Shown here in pieces: positions 41,860-51,472 of a stretch of 58,645 nt of DNA (within the stretch, counting starts at the first letter, position 1; every line of letters begins with the position of its first letter). Source of the DNA: DASVEG01 sp035540495 (GTDB lineage: Bacteria > Actinomycetota > Acidimicrobiia > Acidimicrobiales > CADCTF01). The stretch covers positions 1 through 58,645 of the forward strand of contig DATLGL010000025.1 in NCBI GenBank assembly GCA_035540495.1. The letters are read 5' to 3'. Made by a program: the position numbers and the translations under genes. The notes below the pieces were generated by a model. That model saw nothing but the letters and a program-made list of their open reading frames with translations. It was not told where the DNA came from and made no database searches.

Positions 41860-44800
41860 CTAGGCGCCTGCAGCGACCTTCTGGCTGACCACCTTCGACG
41901 AACCGCCCGGCTGCATCGTCACGCCGTACAGGCAGTCGGCCGCTTCCATGGTGCGCTTCTGGTGGCTGACGATCACCAACTGCGCCTCCCGACGGAACTC
42001 GTCGATGAGGTCGAGGAACCGATGGAGGTTCACGTCGTCGAGCGCGGCCTCGACCTCGTCCATCAGGTAGAAGGGCGAAGGCCGGCTCCGGAACACCGCG
42101 AACAGGAACGCCAGCGCGGTGAGCGAGCGCTCGCCGCCGGACAGCAGCGACAGCTGGCGGACGTTCTTCCCGGAGGGCCGCGCCTCGACCTCGATGCCCG
42201 TCTCGAGCAGGTTGTCGGGATCGGTGAGCTTCAGGCGGCCGCTGCCACCAGGGAACAGGGCGCCGAACAGCTGGGTGAAGTTCTCGCTCACGTCGGCGTA
42301 GGCCGCGGCGAAGACCTCGACGATCTCGGCGTCGATCGCCTTGATCACCTTGAAGAGGTCGCGCCGGGTCGTCTTGACGTCTTCGAGCTGGCCTTCGAGG
42401 AACGTGTGGCGTTCCTGGAGCTGGGTGAACTCCTCCAGCGCGAGCGGGTTGATCGGCCCCATGAGGCGCAACTCGCGCTCGAGCTCGCGCACCCTCGCCT
42501 GGGGACTCGTGCCGGCGGGGAGCTCCGGGCACGGCGCGGCCTCGGCCCGCGCCGGCTCGCAGTCGAAGTCGCGGCGGACGGCTTCGACCGCCTGCTCCAT
42601 CCGCACCCGCAGCTCGGCCTCTTCGAGCTCCGTGCGCTGCAGCCGCTCCCTCGCCTCCATCAGCTGACGCTCGGCCTGCTGTCTGCTGCGACGAAGCCCG
42701 TCGAGGTGCTCGGTCAGGTGGCGAACGTGCTCCGACTGGCGCCGGCGCTCTTCACGCAAGCCGCCGAGGTGTTCCTCGACGACGACGAGACGGTCGTCGA
42801 CGACGGCCGCGAGTCGCGCCGTGGCCTTGGCGCGAGCTTCGAGCAGCGTGCGGCCCCGTTCGGCTTCCTCGCGCTTCTCGACGTTGCGACGGAGGCGCTC
42901 CTCGACCTCGTCGAGCCTGCGGGTGAGGAAGGTGCGGCGCTCCTCGAGACCGGCGGCCCGGACCTCGAGGTCGGTGCGCAGAGCAGCGATGGCCGACGCC
43001 CGCTCGTCGATGCGCGCCCTCGCCTGCTGCATCGTGGCGACCCGCTCGGCGCCTGCGGACTCCTCGGCCTCGAGGGCCGGAAGCACCTGCTCGAGCTCGT
43101 CGATGCGCGCCCGCTCACGCGCGATGCGCTCCTCGAGCTCGGCCAGGTGCGCACGCACGGCGTCGGCCTCGTTGCCGGTGTCGCCGAGGTCGCTCTCGAC
43201 CCGACGCAACGCCTCACCCGACGCGGCCTGCCGGCGGCCGTTGTCGTCGCGCGCCTGGAGCGCCTGCTGCTCGGCCGTACGGGCCGCCGTGGCTTCGGTG
43301 CGCGCCTGCTCGAAGGCCTCCGTGACGCGGGCCATCACCGCTGCTGCCTCGTCGACCCGCTCGCGTGCCTCGTCGAGCGCGGCGCCGGTCGCCCCGCTGC
43401 CGGCCGCTCCGGTGCGCCATCCGCCGCTCGCGAAACGATCACCGTCTCGAGTGACCACGACGAGCGCAGGCTGCGCGAGCGCGAGATCGAGGGCCTGCTC
43501 CCAGGTGCCATCGACGACCACTGCGGCCGACAGGAGCACGTCGAGCAGCGCCTCGACGTCCCGGTTCGACGAACGAACGTGATCGCGGACGCGCTCCCCC
43601 GCCGCCATGGCCTCGAACGGCAGCGACGCCGGTGACTGCGGAGCGCCCAGCGCGAGCACCGCGGCGGCGGCGTCGCCGTCGTGCAGGTGCGCGAGGGCAC
43701 GCCGGCCGGCGTCGACGCCGTCGACGACGACGGCAGCGATGGCCTCACCGGCTGCGGCCTCGAACGCGGCTTCCCAGCCCTCGTCGACGTCGACGAGATC
43801 GAGGAGCGTCCCGACGACGCCGTCGACGCCCGCGAGGCGTTCGGCGCCTGCGCGGGCGCGCGCCTCGTCGAGGGCGAGCGCGAGCGTCTCGGACCTGGCG
43901 GTCCAGCTGTGGAACTCGGCCTCCGCGACTCGCCGCGCCTCTTCCGCCTCGGCCACCCGCACGTCGGCGACGCGACGGCGGTCTTCCGCGGTGGTGACCG
44001 CCCCGGCGAGACCGTCGACCGCCTGCTCGGCAGCACCGAGCTCGTCGCGCAGGCGATCGGCCTCGGCGACCAGACGGGCCTTCTTGTCCTCCAGCCCGGC
44101 CAGGCGAGTCTCGAGGCGCTCGAGCTCGCCCCCCGCGCGCTCGGCCGAACGCTTCAGCGCCGCGAGCTCTCCGCGCACCTCGGCCGCGTCGCTCGCAGGC
44201 ACCGCGGGCACGCCGTCGCCCCACTGCTCCTTGAACGCGGCGCGCTCCTCGGCGAGCGCGGCCTCGCCACGCGAGACCTCCTCCGCCTCCGGCATGAGCC
44301 GCTCCGCCGCGGTCTCGACCTCGTCGAGCTCGGCCCGCAGACGCGCCGCATCGGCCTCGAGCGACGCGATGACCGCCTGGTCGACGAACGACGCCCGATC
44401 GCGCTCGATGCCTCGACGACGCTCGGCGAGGACGGCGCCCAGGCCGCGGGCGCGCTCGCGCAGGCTCTCGTAGCGCATGAGGACGTCGGAGAGGTCGGAG
44501 CCGCCGGCGGCCGACAGCGACGCCTCGGCCGCCATCACCTCGGTGTCGAGGCGCGCGAGCTGCTGGCGCACCTCGTGCTCGACCCGCTGCAGGTCGGCCT
44601 TCGCTCGTGCGTTGGCCTCCGTCCGCCCCCGCAGCGCGGTGAGCTCGCGGCCGATCACGTGCAGCCGGAGCGCGCCGAGCTCGGCGACCAGGTCGCCGTG
44701 GCGACGCGCGGCGTCGGCCTGGCGCTCGAGCGGGCGCAGCTGACGGCGGACCTCTCGGAGCAGGTCTTGCAGCCGGAGGAAGTTCGCCTCCGTGGCCTCG

Positions 44801-45342
44801 AGACGGCGCTGCGCCTTCTCCCGCCGCTTGCGGTACTTGAGGACGCCGGCGGCCTCTTCGATGATCGATCGACGATCTTCGGGGCGCGCGTTGAGGACGG
44901 CGTCGATCTGACCCTGGCTCACGATGACGTGCTGCTGGCGGCCGACACCGGAGTCGCTCAGCAGCTCCTGGATGTCGAGCAGACGGCACGGCACCCCGTT
45001 GATCGAATACTCGCTGTCGCCGCTGCGGAACAGCGTGCGGGTGATCGTGACCTCGGTGAAGCCGATGTCGAGGACGCCGTCGTTGTTGTCGATCGTGAGG
45101 CTCACCTCGGCCCGGCCGAGGGCGGAACGGTTCGACGACCCCGCGAAGATGACGTCTTCCATCTTCGAGCCGCGCATCGTCCGCGGACCCTGCGCGCCGA
45201 GCACCCAGGCGACGGCGTCGACCACGTTCGACTTGCCGCTCCCGTTGGGGCCGACGACGACGGTGATCCCGGGCTCGAACTCGAGCGTCGTCGCATCGGC
45301 GAAGCTCTTGAAGCCCTTCAAGGTCAGGGTCTTGAGGAACAC
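41860..45342 (-). CDS. smc: chromosome segregation protein SMC
   Basis: About 1160 residues from GTG 45342, the normal SMC length. Walker A GPNGSGKSN is at residues 31-39 and the Q-loop is near GRQQHVIVSQGQID. There is a first coiled coil, then a hinge around residues 490-640 with GVVGTLLDLVDVD and AIAAVVVDG. The second coil leads to the signature LLSGGERSLTALAF and Walker B YLMDEVEAALDD. It compacts chromosomes with ScpA/B. The frame is open upstream, but the GTG gives FLKTLTLKGFKSF. TAATCT eight bases before the start suggests a leaderless transcript. Confidence 0.97.
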   Translation of the reverse strand: MFLKTLTLKGFKSFADATTLEFEPGITVVVGPNGSGKSNVVDAVAWVLGAQGPRTMRGSKMEDVIFAGSSNRSALGRAEVSLTIDNNDGVLDIGFTEVTITRTLFRSGDSEYSINGVPCRLLDIQELLSDSGVGRQQHVIVSQGQIDAVLNARPEDRRSIIEEAAGVLKYRKRREKAQRRLEATEANFLRLQDLLREVRRQLRPLERQADAARRHGDLVAELGALRLHVIGRELTALRGRTEANARAKADLQRVEHEVRQQLARLDTEVMAAEASLSAAGGSDLSDVLMRYESLRERARGLGAVLAERRRGIERDRASFVDQAVIASLEADAARLRAELDEVETAAERLMPEAEEVSRGEAALAEERAAFKEQWGDGVPAVPASDAAEVRGELAALKRSAERAGGELERLETRLAGLEDKKARLVAEADRLRDELGAAEQAVDGLAGAVTTAEDRRRVADVRVAEAEEARRVAEAEFHSWTARSETLALALDEARARAGAERLAGVDGVVGTLLDLVDVDEGWEAAFEAAAGEAIAAVVVDGVDAGRRALAHLHDGDAAAAVLALGAPQSPASLPFEAMAAGERVRDHVRSSNRDVEALLDVLLSAAVVVDGTWEQALDLALAQPALVVVTRDGDRFASGGWRTGAAGSGATGAALDEARERVDEAAAVMARVTEAFEQARTEATAARTAEQQALQARDDNGRRQAASGEALRRVESDLGDTGNEADAVRAHLAELEERIARERARIDELEQVLPALEAEESAGAERVATMQQARARIDERASAIAALRTDLEVRAAGLEERRTFLTRRLDEVEERLRRNVEKREEAERGRTLLEARAKATARLAAVVDDRLVVVEEHLGGLREERRRQSEHVRHLTEHLDGLRRSRQQAERQLMEARERLQRTELEEAELRVRMEQAVEAVRRDFDCEPARAEAAPCPELPAGTSPQARVRELERELRLMGPINPLALEEFTQLQERHTFLEGQLEDVKTTRRDLFKVIKAIDAEIVEVFAAAYADVSENFTQLFGALFPGGSGRLKLTDPDNLLETGIEVEARPSGKNVRQLSLLSGGERSLTALAFLFAVFRSRPSPFYLMDEVEAALDDVNLHRFLDLIDEFRREAQLVIVSHQKRTMEAADCLYGVTMQPGGSSKVVSQKVAAGA

Positions 45343-45435
45343 TGCGGTCGAGATTACAGCGATGGGATTTGCATCGCGCCGACGTGTTGCTGGTGTGGCT
45401 GATGTCCGAAATGAGGACTTCTCGACCCACCGTGC
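45343..45435. other. divergent intergenic region smc / phoD
   Basis: Ninety-three bases separate the divergent smc and phoD starts. The minus-strand TAATCT at 45356-45351 fits smc. No convincing -10 box is seen for phoD in the plus direction. Confidence 0.4.
45351..45356 (-). promoter_or_regulatory. leaderless -10 box of smc
   Basis: TAATCT ends eight bases before GTG 45342. It is the same hexamer as at 7952-7957. Confidence 0.55.
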
Positions 45436-47136
45436 ATGAGGGGCGTGCACCGGGGGCACACCGTCGCCGTGGGTTCCGTCTTCCGGCATGCCGCCGCGTC
45501 GTTCGAGCCGACGAGCACGTCGGTGATCCTGTGGACGCGCCTCACCGGCGCCTCGTCGACGAGGTGGACGGCGGCCCGCGACGCCGCACTCACCGACGTC
45601 GTGGCGAGCGGCGAGGCGGCGACCGACGACAACTGCGACGGCACGGTCCGGGTCGATGTCGACGGACTCGATCCGGCGACCACGTACTGGTACCGGTTCA
45701 CGAGTGGCGACGAGTCGTCCCCGCTCGGCCGAACCCGCACGATGCCGGCGGACGACTCGCCCGTCCGGCTGGGTCTCGTGTGCTGCGGCCGCTACTCGTA
45801 CGCGCCGCTGACGGTCTACCGAGCGCTGGCGGAGATCGACGTCGACCTCGTCGTCCATCTCGGTGACTACATCTACGAAGACGACGGCGCCCAGGGACCG
45901 CGCGACCACCGCCCGCCCCACACCGCCGTCACCCTCGACGACTACCGCCATCGGATCGCGCAGGTCCGCGAGGATGCGGACGCGCAATCGCTCCACCTCC
46001 GCCACCCGATGGTCACCGTGTGGGACGACCACGACCTGGCCGACAACGCGTGGCGCGATGGAGCCAAGGCGCACGATCCGGAAGAGCACGGGTCCTGGCG
46101 CGAGCGCGTCGCGGCGGCGGCACAGGCTCGGTCCGAATGGCTCCCAGGCCGGTTCGACGACCCGCTCGTGACGTGGCGGACCGTTCCCATCGGTCGAGCC
46201 GGCGAGCTCGTGCTCCTCGACACGCGCGTCGCAGGGCGTGACCAGCACGCCGGCGACGACGGGACCACCGACCTGCACGACCCCGCTCGGTCGATGCTCG
46301 GCGCCGCGCAGCGGTCGTGGCTCGACGAACGGCTGGGCGACGTCGAAAGGCCGTGGTCGGTCGTCGTGTCGTCGGTCGTCGTGAACCCCATCGTGCTTCG
46401 AATGCCGGCCATCGACCGCGTGAACAGCGCGCTGCCGAACGGCTACGCCGCGCTCGACGGCGTCGTCATGCACGACGACCAGTGGGACGGCTACCCCGCC
46501 GAGCGAGACCACCTCGTCGAGCGCGTTCGCGAGCGGGCGGCGGCTGGCGGCCGCACGCTGCTCCTCTCCGGAGACGTCCACGCCTCGTGGGCCTTCGAAG
46601 GACCGATCGACGAGACCGGCGGCAAGCCCGTCGCGGTCGAGGCCACCTGCCCGTCGACGTCATCGGCTCCGTTCGCCAGAAGCCGGTGGCCCTTCGCTCG
46701 CCGCGCGATCCACCGAGCGGTGCAGCAGCTCGACCACGTCCGCTGGTGCGACCTGACGGAGCGCGGGTTCGTCGTGGTGGAAATCGCGCCCGGCGCGGTC
46801 ACAGCCGAGTGGTGGTTCGCCGATGCCGACGACGACGCCGAATCGCCCGACGCGCGCCGGGCCGCCACGTTCCGCGCCGATCGCGAGGCGTGGCCCCCGC
46901 GTTGGGAGGAGCGCGAGCCGATGGACCTCGCGCGGACACCGCCGTCCGACGATCCGGTGCTGCCGTCGCGGCCCGACGACATCCGCGGCATCCGGCGGAC
47001 TCGTCAGCTCCTTAGCGTCGGTGCCGCCGCAGCGGGCGCCGCAGTGGTGGCCGCCGCCGCTACCGTCGCCTCGCTGTGGAGCCGATCCGGGGGTCGCGGT
47101 GCTGGGTCACGACTTCGGCTGATGGCGCGTTCGTAG
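45436..47136 (+). CDS. phoD: PhoD-like phosphatase/phosphodiesterase
   Basis: 566 residues. A beta-sandwich N-domain (about 10-100) precedes a metallophosphatase core with metal-site blocks VHLGDYIYEDD, WDDHDLADN and SGDVHASWAF, and the cysteine pair CCGRYS. PhoD enzymes hydrolyse phosphodiesters and wall teichoic acid using Ca/Fe. Unlike typical PhoD there is no Tat signal at the N-terminus. Instead a hydrophobic Ala-rich helix lies at the C-terminus (SVGAAAAGAAVVAAAATVA), followed by a basic tail. Its end overlaps the next gene by 61 bases. Confidence 0.85.
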   Translation: MRGVHRGHTVAVGSVFRHAAASFEPTSTSVILWTRLTGASSTRWTAARDAALTDVVASGEAATDDNCDGTVRVDVDGLDPATTYWYRFTSGDESSPLGRTRTMPADDSPVRLGLVCCGRYSYAPLTVYRALAEIDVDLVVHLGDYIYEDDGAQGPRDHRPPHTAVTLDDYRHRIAQVREDADAQSLHLRHPMVTVWDDHDLADNAWRDGAKAHDPEEHGSWRERVAAAAQARSEWLPGRFDDPLVTWRTVPIGRAGELVLLDTRVAGRDQHAGDDGTTDLHDPARSMLGAAQRSWLDERLGDVERPWSVVVSSVVVNPIVLRMPAIDRVNSALPNGYAALDGVVMHDDQWDGYPAERDHLVERVRERAAAGGRTLLLSGDVHASWAFEGPIDETGGKPVAVEATCPSTSSAPFARSRWPFARRAIHRAVQQLDHVRWCDLTERGFVVVEIAPGAVTAEWWFADADDDAESPDARRAATFRADREAWPPRWEEREPMDLARTPPSDDPVLPSRPDDIRGIRRTRQLLSVGAAAAGAAVVAAAATVASLWSRSGGRGAGSRLRLMARS

Positions 47137-47852
47137 AGAAGCGCTTCGACAGTCTCCGCAACGGCTTCGGCGGCCACCGCTACCCCTACGAGCGTCGGGT
47201 CGGCGAACTGCTCCGCCGCCACCCGCCTCCCGTTCCCACGCCGCGCCTCGTTCGGGCAGATCGTCGCCGGCGGGTGCTGGTGTACGAGGCGGTGCAGGGT
47301 GAGACGGTCGGCCCGAAGTTCCCGCTCGAGCTCGATGACGCGAGCATCGACGCGCTGGTCGACCTCGCCGTGCGCATGCCGACGTACCGCCCCGCTCGGA
47401 GCAGGTTCGTCCGCCGCTTCGACCTCCGACGCCGGATTCGACGCGCCGTCGAGCTCGGCGCGCTCCTGCCCGACGACGCAGCAGCGGTGCGTGCCGTCTG
47501 CGAAGGCGATCCGCCGGCGCTCGTGCTCGGCCACGGAGACATCACCGCGCGGAACGTGATGCGCCGCCACGACGACGGCGTGCACGTGTTGATCGACTGG
47601 GAGTGGTTCGCGATCTACCCCCGACCGTGGGACCTCGCGTTCCTGTGGCTGACGCTCGTCGACGTGGCTGGTGCGCGCCAACGGGTCGAGCTGGCGGTGG
47701 AGCCGCGTGACGAGGCGTGGTTCTGGCGGTCGGCGCTGCTCGTGCAGGTGCTCCACCTCGGTCTTGCAGGACTGCAGGCCGACTCGCCGTTCCGCGCGCG
47801 CCACATCCAGACCCGTGACGAGCTGCTGGAGCGGGTGCTAGGCGAGCAGTGA
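47076..47852 (+). CDS. aminoglycoside phosphotransferase-family kinase-like protein
   Basis: 258 residues with the APH/choline-kinase fold. Catalytic loop LGHGDITARNVM contains the Asp and Asn, and LIDWEWFAI carries the metal-binding Asp. The N-lobe has VLVYEAVQGE. The substrate is unknown; such proteins often phosphorylate small molecules rather than drugs. Start GTG 47076 lies inside the last part of phoD (61-base overlap). Its end overlaps the convergent YhhN gene by 15 bases. Confidence 0.8.
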   Translation: MEPIRGSRCWVTTSADGAFVEKRFDSLRNGFGGHRYPYERRVGELLRRHPPPVPTPRLVRADRRRRVLVYEAVQGETVGPKFPLELDDASIDALVDLAVRMPTYRPARSRFVRRFDLRRRIRRAVELGALLPDDAAAVRAVCEGDPPALVLGHGDITARNVMRRHDDGVHVLIDWEWFAIYPRPWDLAFLWLTLVDVAGARQRVELAVEPRDEAWFWRSALLVQVLHLGLAGLQADSPFRARHIQTRDELLERVLGEQ

Positions 47853-48458
47853 CAGCACGAGGCCCGTCTGCCCCAGGTGGTAGAGCACCATGATCGCCAC
47901 GGCCACCGACCGCTTCGGCTCTGCGAAGACGAAGCGGTTGTAGGCGATGAGCGAGTCGGACGCGTAGAACGCGACGGCACCGGCGGCGGCGACCTGGTCG
48001 CTGCTCCCGATCGCAGCCGCGAGCATCACCGAGATCACGACCATGTAGGCGACGACCGGCGCGAGCAGCGTGCGCTCGACCTTCCGCACGACCGGAGTCC
48101 CGATCACCGCCGAGACCAGGGCGACGCCTGCGATCCACGGCCACACGTCCGCGACCCCGAACCCGGCGATGTACGCGATGTGCCCTAGTAGGAACGACCC
48201 AAGCCCAGCGACGAACAGCTTCTCTCTTGGGAGCATGAGGAGGACGTCGCCGGCCAGCGAGAGCACCAGCGCGACCACGAACCAGCGGCGCCGGGTGTCG
48301 TCCTCGGCGACGAGGGTGACGGCGACGATGGTGAGCGCGACGAGCGTCGCCGGCTTGGCCACGTACTCGAGCGGCTTCCGCCGCTGCCATACCGCCCACC
48401 AGTTCGCGACAGCGAACGCCGCCGCGAGCCCCAGGAAGAAGGACGACGTTGCGGTCAT
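47838..48458 (-). CDS. YhhN/lysoplasmalogenase-family membrane protein
   Basis: About 206 residues from ATG 48458, with seven or eight hydrophobic segments. YhhN features are RRRWFVVALVLSLAGDVLLML, FLLGHIAYIAGF and FYASDSLIAYNRF, the acidic residues lining the expected active site. Animal TMEM86 members hydrolyse lysoplasmalogen; bacterial roles are less clear. The ATG overlaps the mutM stop (ATGA). The longer open frame upstream is mutM shadow. Confidence 0.88.
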   Translation of the reverse strand: MTATSSFFLGLAAAFAVANWWAVWQRRKPLEYVAKPATLVALTIVAVTLVAEDDTRRRWFVVALVLSLAGDVLLMLPREKLFVAGLGSFLLGHIAYIAGFGVADVWPWIAGVALVSAVIGTPVVRKVERTLLAPVVAYMVVISVMLAAAIGSSDQVAAAGAVAFYASDSLIAYNRFVFAEPKRSVAVAIMVLYHLGQTGLVLSLLA

Positions 48459-49276
48459 GCTTGGCACACCTCGCAGAAGAAGTGGGAGCGCCCGCCGTAT
48501 CTGATCCGAACGATCGGCGACGCGCAGGTGCGGCACGGCTGAGCCTCCCGAGCGAACACCCGGTGCCGAGTCGCGTAGCTGCCGACGTTGCCGTAGAGGT
48601 CGCGGTACTGCTCGTCGGCCAGCGAGGATCCGCGGTGCTCGATCGCCTCCGTGAGCACGTCGCGGGTGGCGGTGAACAACCTCGCCACCTCGCCGTCGGC
48701 AAGCGTGTTCGAGAGTCGGTCGTACCGAAGGCCCGCGGTGAAGAGGATCTCGTCGGAGTAGATGTTCCCGATGCCCGCGATCACCGTTTGATCCATCAGC
48801 AGGTCCTTGAGCTTGCGCTTCCGGCTCGTGACGATCGAGCCGAGCTGGCCTGCAGAGGCAACCCCGTCGAGGGCGTCCGGTCCGATGTGCGACAACCCCG
48901 CTCCGCCGTGCGTCGTGAGGAACCACTCCCCGAACGTGCGCGGGTCGACGAAGCGCAGCTCGTCGGCGTGGCCGTCGAAGCGGACCACGACGTGGGTGTG
49001 CTTGACGCGGTCCGTCGCGCCGTCGGTGAGCAACAGCTGGCCGCTCATCCGCAGATGGATCACCAGCAGCTCGTCGTCGTCGAGCTCGACGAGCAGGTAC
49101 TTCCCGAGGCGACGGACACCGCCGATCGACCGGCCCCGCAGTCGCGCCACGAACTCGTCGGAATCGTGGCGGCGGACCGACCTCGCACCGGTGACCTCGA
49201 TCGCGGCGATGCGCCGCCCGGGGACCACGGCCGCCAGGTCACGGCGGACGGTCTCGACCTCCGGGAGCTCCGGCAC
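48455..49276 (-). CDS. mutM: formamidopyrimidine-DNA glycosylase
   Basis: About 273 residues from GTG 49276. It starts with PELPEVETVRRDL, supplying the catalytic Pro2 and Glu3; the lysine is in LGKYLLVELD. The helix-two-turn-helix GIGNIYSDEILF and the zinc finger CRTCASP...CEVC at the C-terminus are complete. It excises 8-oxoguanine and FapyG. Five bases separate it from rnc. In actinobacteria rnc-mutM-smc are usual neighbours; here three genes lie between mutM and smc. Confidence 0.96.
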   Translation of the reverse strand: MPELPEVETVRRDLAAVVPGRRIAAIEVTGARSVRRHDSDEFVARLRGRSIGGVRRLGKYLLVELDDDELLVIHLRMSGQLLLTDGATDRVKHTHVVVRFDGHADELRFVDPRTFGEWFLTTHGGAGLSHIGPDALDGVASAGQLGSIVTSRKRKLKDLLMDQTVIAGIGNIYSDEILFTAGLRYDRLSNTLADGEVARLFTATRDVLTEAIEHRGSSLADEQYRDLYGNVGSYATRHRVFAREAQPCRTCASPIVRIRYGGRSHFFCEVCQA

Positions 49277-49281
49277 CGCGC

Positions 49282-50034
49282 CTACTCGTGATCCGGTGCG
49301 GCGCCCGCCAGCTCCTCGACGACCTCGCGCTGGAGGTCCTTCCAGGCGGCCTTCGCTGCGGCCTGCTCGGCCTGCTTCTTCGACCGCCCTTCGCCCCGGC
49401 CCCGTTCGCTGCCGTCGAGGAACACGGTTGCGAAGAAGCGCTTCGCGTGGTCGGGGCCCTCGTCGATCACGTCGTAGCGCGGCAGCTGGTCGAACCGACG
49501 CGCCGCGAGCTCCTGCAGGCGCGTCTTGAAGTCCTGCCCGCCGGGGCCGGCGGCGGCCTCCTCGATCCGGTCGGCGAGGAGCCGCATGATGAGCTCGACC
49601 GCGGCGTCCCATCCACCGTCGATGTAGACCGCACCGATGACCGCCTCCATCGCGTCGGCGAGGATCGACGGCTTCTCGCGTCCGCCGGACGCGGCCTCTC
49701 CCTTGCCGAGCAGCAGGGCGTTCCCGAGGTCGAGCGTCGATGCGACCTCGGCCAGCGCCTCGGAGTTGACGAGCGAGGCGCGCACCTTCGCCAGCTCGCC
49801 CTCGGGCAGGTCGGGGTACGTGCGGTACAGGTGGTCGGTGACGACGAGCCCGAGCACCGCGTCGCCGAGGAACTCGAGCCGTTCGTTCGACTGCGCGCCC
49901 TCGGTCTCGGCGCACCAGGAGCGGTGCGCGAGGGCGCGCAGCAGCAGGTCGGGATCACCGAACGGGCGCGTCAGACGCGCTTCGAGCTCGTCGGGCGGGA
50001 GCCCCGGCGGATCGGGCCGAGCCGTCGTGCCCAC
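49282..50034 (-). CDS. rnc: ribonuclease III
   Basis: About 250 residues from GTG 50034. The signature NERLEFLGDAVLGLVVTDHLY carries catalytic Glu and Asp, and LADAMEAVIGAVYIDGG supplies the second pair. The C-terminal dsRNA-binding domain ends with SKKQAEQAAAKAAWKDL. It processes rRNA and structured RNAs. The frame opens to 50115, but the extra N-terminus overlaps acpP and is unlike the family. Confidence 0.96.
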   Translation of the reverse strand: MGTTARPDPPGLPPDELEARLTRPFGDPDLLLRALAHRSWCAETEGAQSNERLEFLGDAVLGLVVTDHLYRTYPDLPEGELAKVRASLVNSEALAEVASTLDLGNALLLGKGEAASGGREKPSILADAMEAVIGAVYIDGGWDAAVELIMRLLADRIEEAAAGPGGQDFKTRLQELAARRFDQLPRYDVIDEGPDHAKRFFATVFLDGSERGRGEGRSKKQAEQAAAKAAWKDLQREVVEELAGAAPDHE

Positions 50035-50071
50035 CCCCCGGTCGGCTCGGGTCAGGCCTCGCTCGTGGCGT

Positions 50072-50335
50072 TCACGACGCCTCGAGCTTGGCCACGACGT
50101 AGTCGACGGCGTCACGCACCGTCTTCAGATCTTCGAGATCTTCGTCGTCGATGCGGAAGCCGACGGTGCGCTCGCCGAGCTCCTCCTCGAGGGCCTCCAC
50201 GAGCTCGATCAACGCGAGCGAATCGGCGTCGAGGTCGTCAGAGAACGACGACCCCTCGCTGATGCCCGACGGATCGATCTCGAGGATGTCCGCGAGGCGG
50301 TCACGGATGAGCTCGAACACCTGCTGGCGGTCCAT
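50072..50335 (-). CDS. acpP: acyl carrier protein
   Basis: 87 residues from ATG 50335. The phosphopantetheine attachment serine is in DDLDADSLALIELV, and the whole protein is acidic, with DRQQVFELIRDRLADIL at the start. It carries fatty acyl chains. It follows plsX, an acyl-ACP phosphate acyltransferase, giving the usual plsX-acpP-rnc grouping known in other bacteria. Confidence 0.95.
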   Translation of the reverse strand: MDRQQVFELIRDRLADILEIDPSGISEGSSFSDDLDADSLALIELVEALEEELGERTVGFRIDDEDLEDLKTVRDAVDYVVAKLEAS

Positions 50336-50392
50336 GGGTCCTCGTTCGACATGTGTCTCAGCCGGCACGGCCCGGGATGCTACAGGCGCCGC

Positions 50393-51415
50393 TCAGCCGG
50401 CCGGTGAGTCCGCCGGTTCGCCCGCTCCTGCGGCGACGGCCCTGGCGACCTTGGCCACGAGGTCGCCTTCCACCATGTCGCGTGCCACCTTCACCGCGTT
50501 GACGATCGCCTTGGCCGACGACGATCCGTGCCCGATGATGCAGACGCCGTTGAGGCCCAGCGCCATGGCGCCTCCGTGGGTGTCCGGGTCGAGCTCCTCG
50601 GCGAGCGGCAGGAGGAGTGGCAGCACGACCTCGGACGCCTTGATCGCCTCCTCCGTCGACACCAGCGCCGTGAAGACCGCGTCGCGCAGGAACTTCATCC
50701 CGCCTTCGAGGGTCTTCAGCGCGACGTTGCCCGTAAAGCCGTCGGTGACGACAACGTCGACGTCGTCGCTCATCAGGTCGCGCCCTTCGACGTTGCCGAT
50801 GAAGTTGATCCCGGGCGCGTCCCGCAGGAGCCCGTGGGCCTCCTTGGCCAGGTCGTTGCCCTTGCTCTCCTCTTCACCGATGTTGAGAAGTCCCACACGC
50901 GGCGTGTCGAGGCCGTACCGGGCCCGCGCGTATGCCGTTCCCATCTGCGCGAACTGCACGAGCCACGCGGGCTGCACCTCGGCGTTGGCGCCGGCGTCGA
51001 GCAGCACCGTCGGTGTCGTTCCGGGCACGGGGATCGGCGTGGCGATCGCAGGACGGTTGACGCCCTTGGCTCGCCCCATCCGGAGCAGCGCCGACGCGAC
51101 GGTGGCGCCGGTGTTGCCGGCGCTGAGCATCGCCGAGGCTTGGCCGTCGCGGACCAGCTCGGCGCACCGCACCAGGCTCGAGTCCTTCTTCCGGCGGACG
51201 GCGCGCGCGCCCTCCTCCTTCATGTCGATGACCTCGGTGCACGCGATCAGCTCGAGGCCGCCGGTGTCGCCCACCTGATCGGGCGGGCCCACGAGGACGA
51301 TCGGCACGCCGAGCTCGGCCGCCGCCTGCTGCGCTCCGGCGACGATGGCGCCCGGTGCGTTGTCACCACCCACCGCGTCGATCGCGATGACGATTGTCTC
51401 GCTCGCTTCGCTCAC
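50393..51415 (-). CDS. plsX: phosphate acyltransferase PlsX
   Basis: 340 residues. PlsX makes acyl-phosphate from acyl-ACP, the donor for PlsY in phospholipid synthesis. Motifs are IAIDAVGGDNAPGAIV, SAGNTGATVASALLRMGR, LLDAGANAEVQP, GLLNIGEEESKGN and VTDGFTGNVALKTLEG. Start GTG 51415 is 57 bases after rpmF. It may help coordinate membrane synthesis with acpP just downstream. Confidence 0.97.
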   Translation of the reverse strand: MSEASETIVIAIDAVGGDNAPGAIVAGAQQAAAELGVPIVLVGPPDQVGDTGGLELIACTEVIDMKEEGARAVRRKKDSSLVRCAELVRDGQASAMLSAGNTGATVASALLRMGRAKGVNRPAIATPIPVPGTTPTVLLDAGANAEVQPAWLVQFAQMGTAYARARYGLDTPRVGLLNIGEEESKGNDLAKEAHGLLRDAPGINFIGNVEGRDLMSDDVDVVVTDGFTGNVALKTLEGGMKFLRDAVFTALVSTEEAIKASEVVLPLLLPLAEELDPDTHGGAMALGLNGVCIIGHGSSSAKAIVNAVKVARDMVEGDLVAKVARAVAAGAGEPADSPAG

Positions 51416-51472
51416 TCGGCTGTTGCGGCTGCTCGCTGGCGCTCCCGACGCCGCATGGGCACGAGCATGTTC

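Noticed and set aside
40081..43635. 1184-codon plus-strand open frame
   Set aside because: Opposite the repeat protein and smc; no start context and no domain. Shadow frame.
47076..47852. Aminoglycoside resistance gene
   Set aside because: Only the general APH fold motifs are present; such proteins in actinomycetes usually act on other small molecules, so resistance is not claimed.
50055..50075. Mini-frame GTG 50075 overlapping the acpP stop
   Set aside because: Encodes only seven residues before TGA and is not in the rnc frame; it is a chance GTGA junction.
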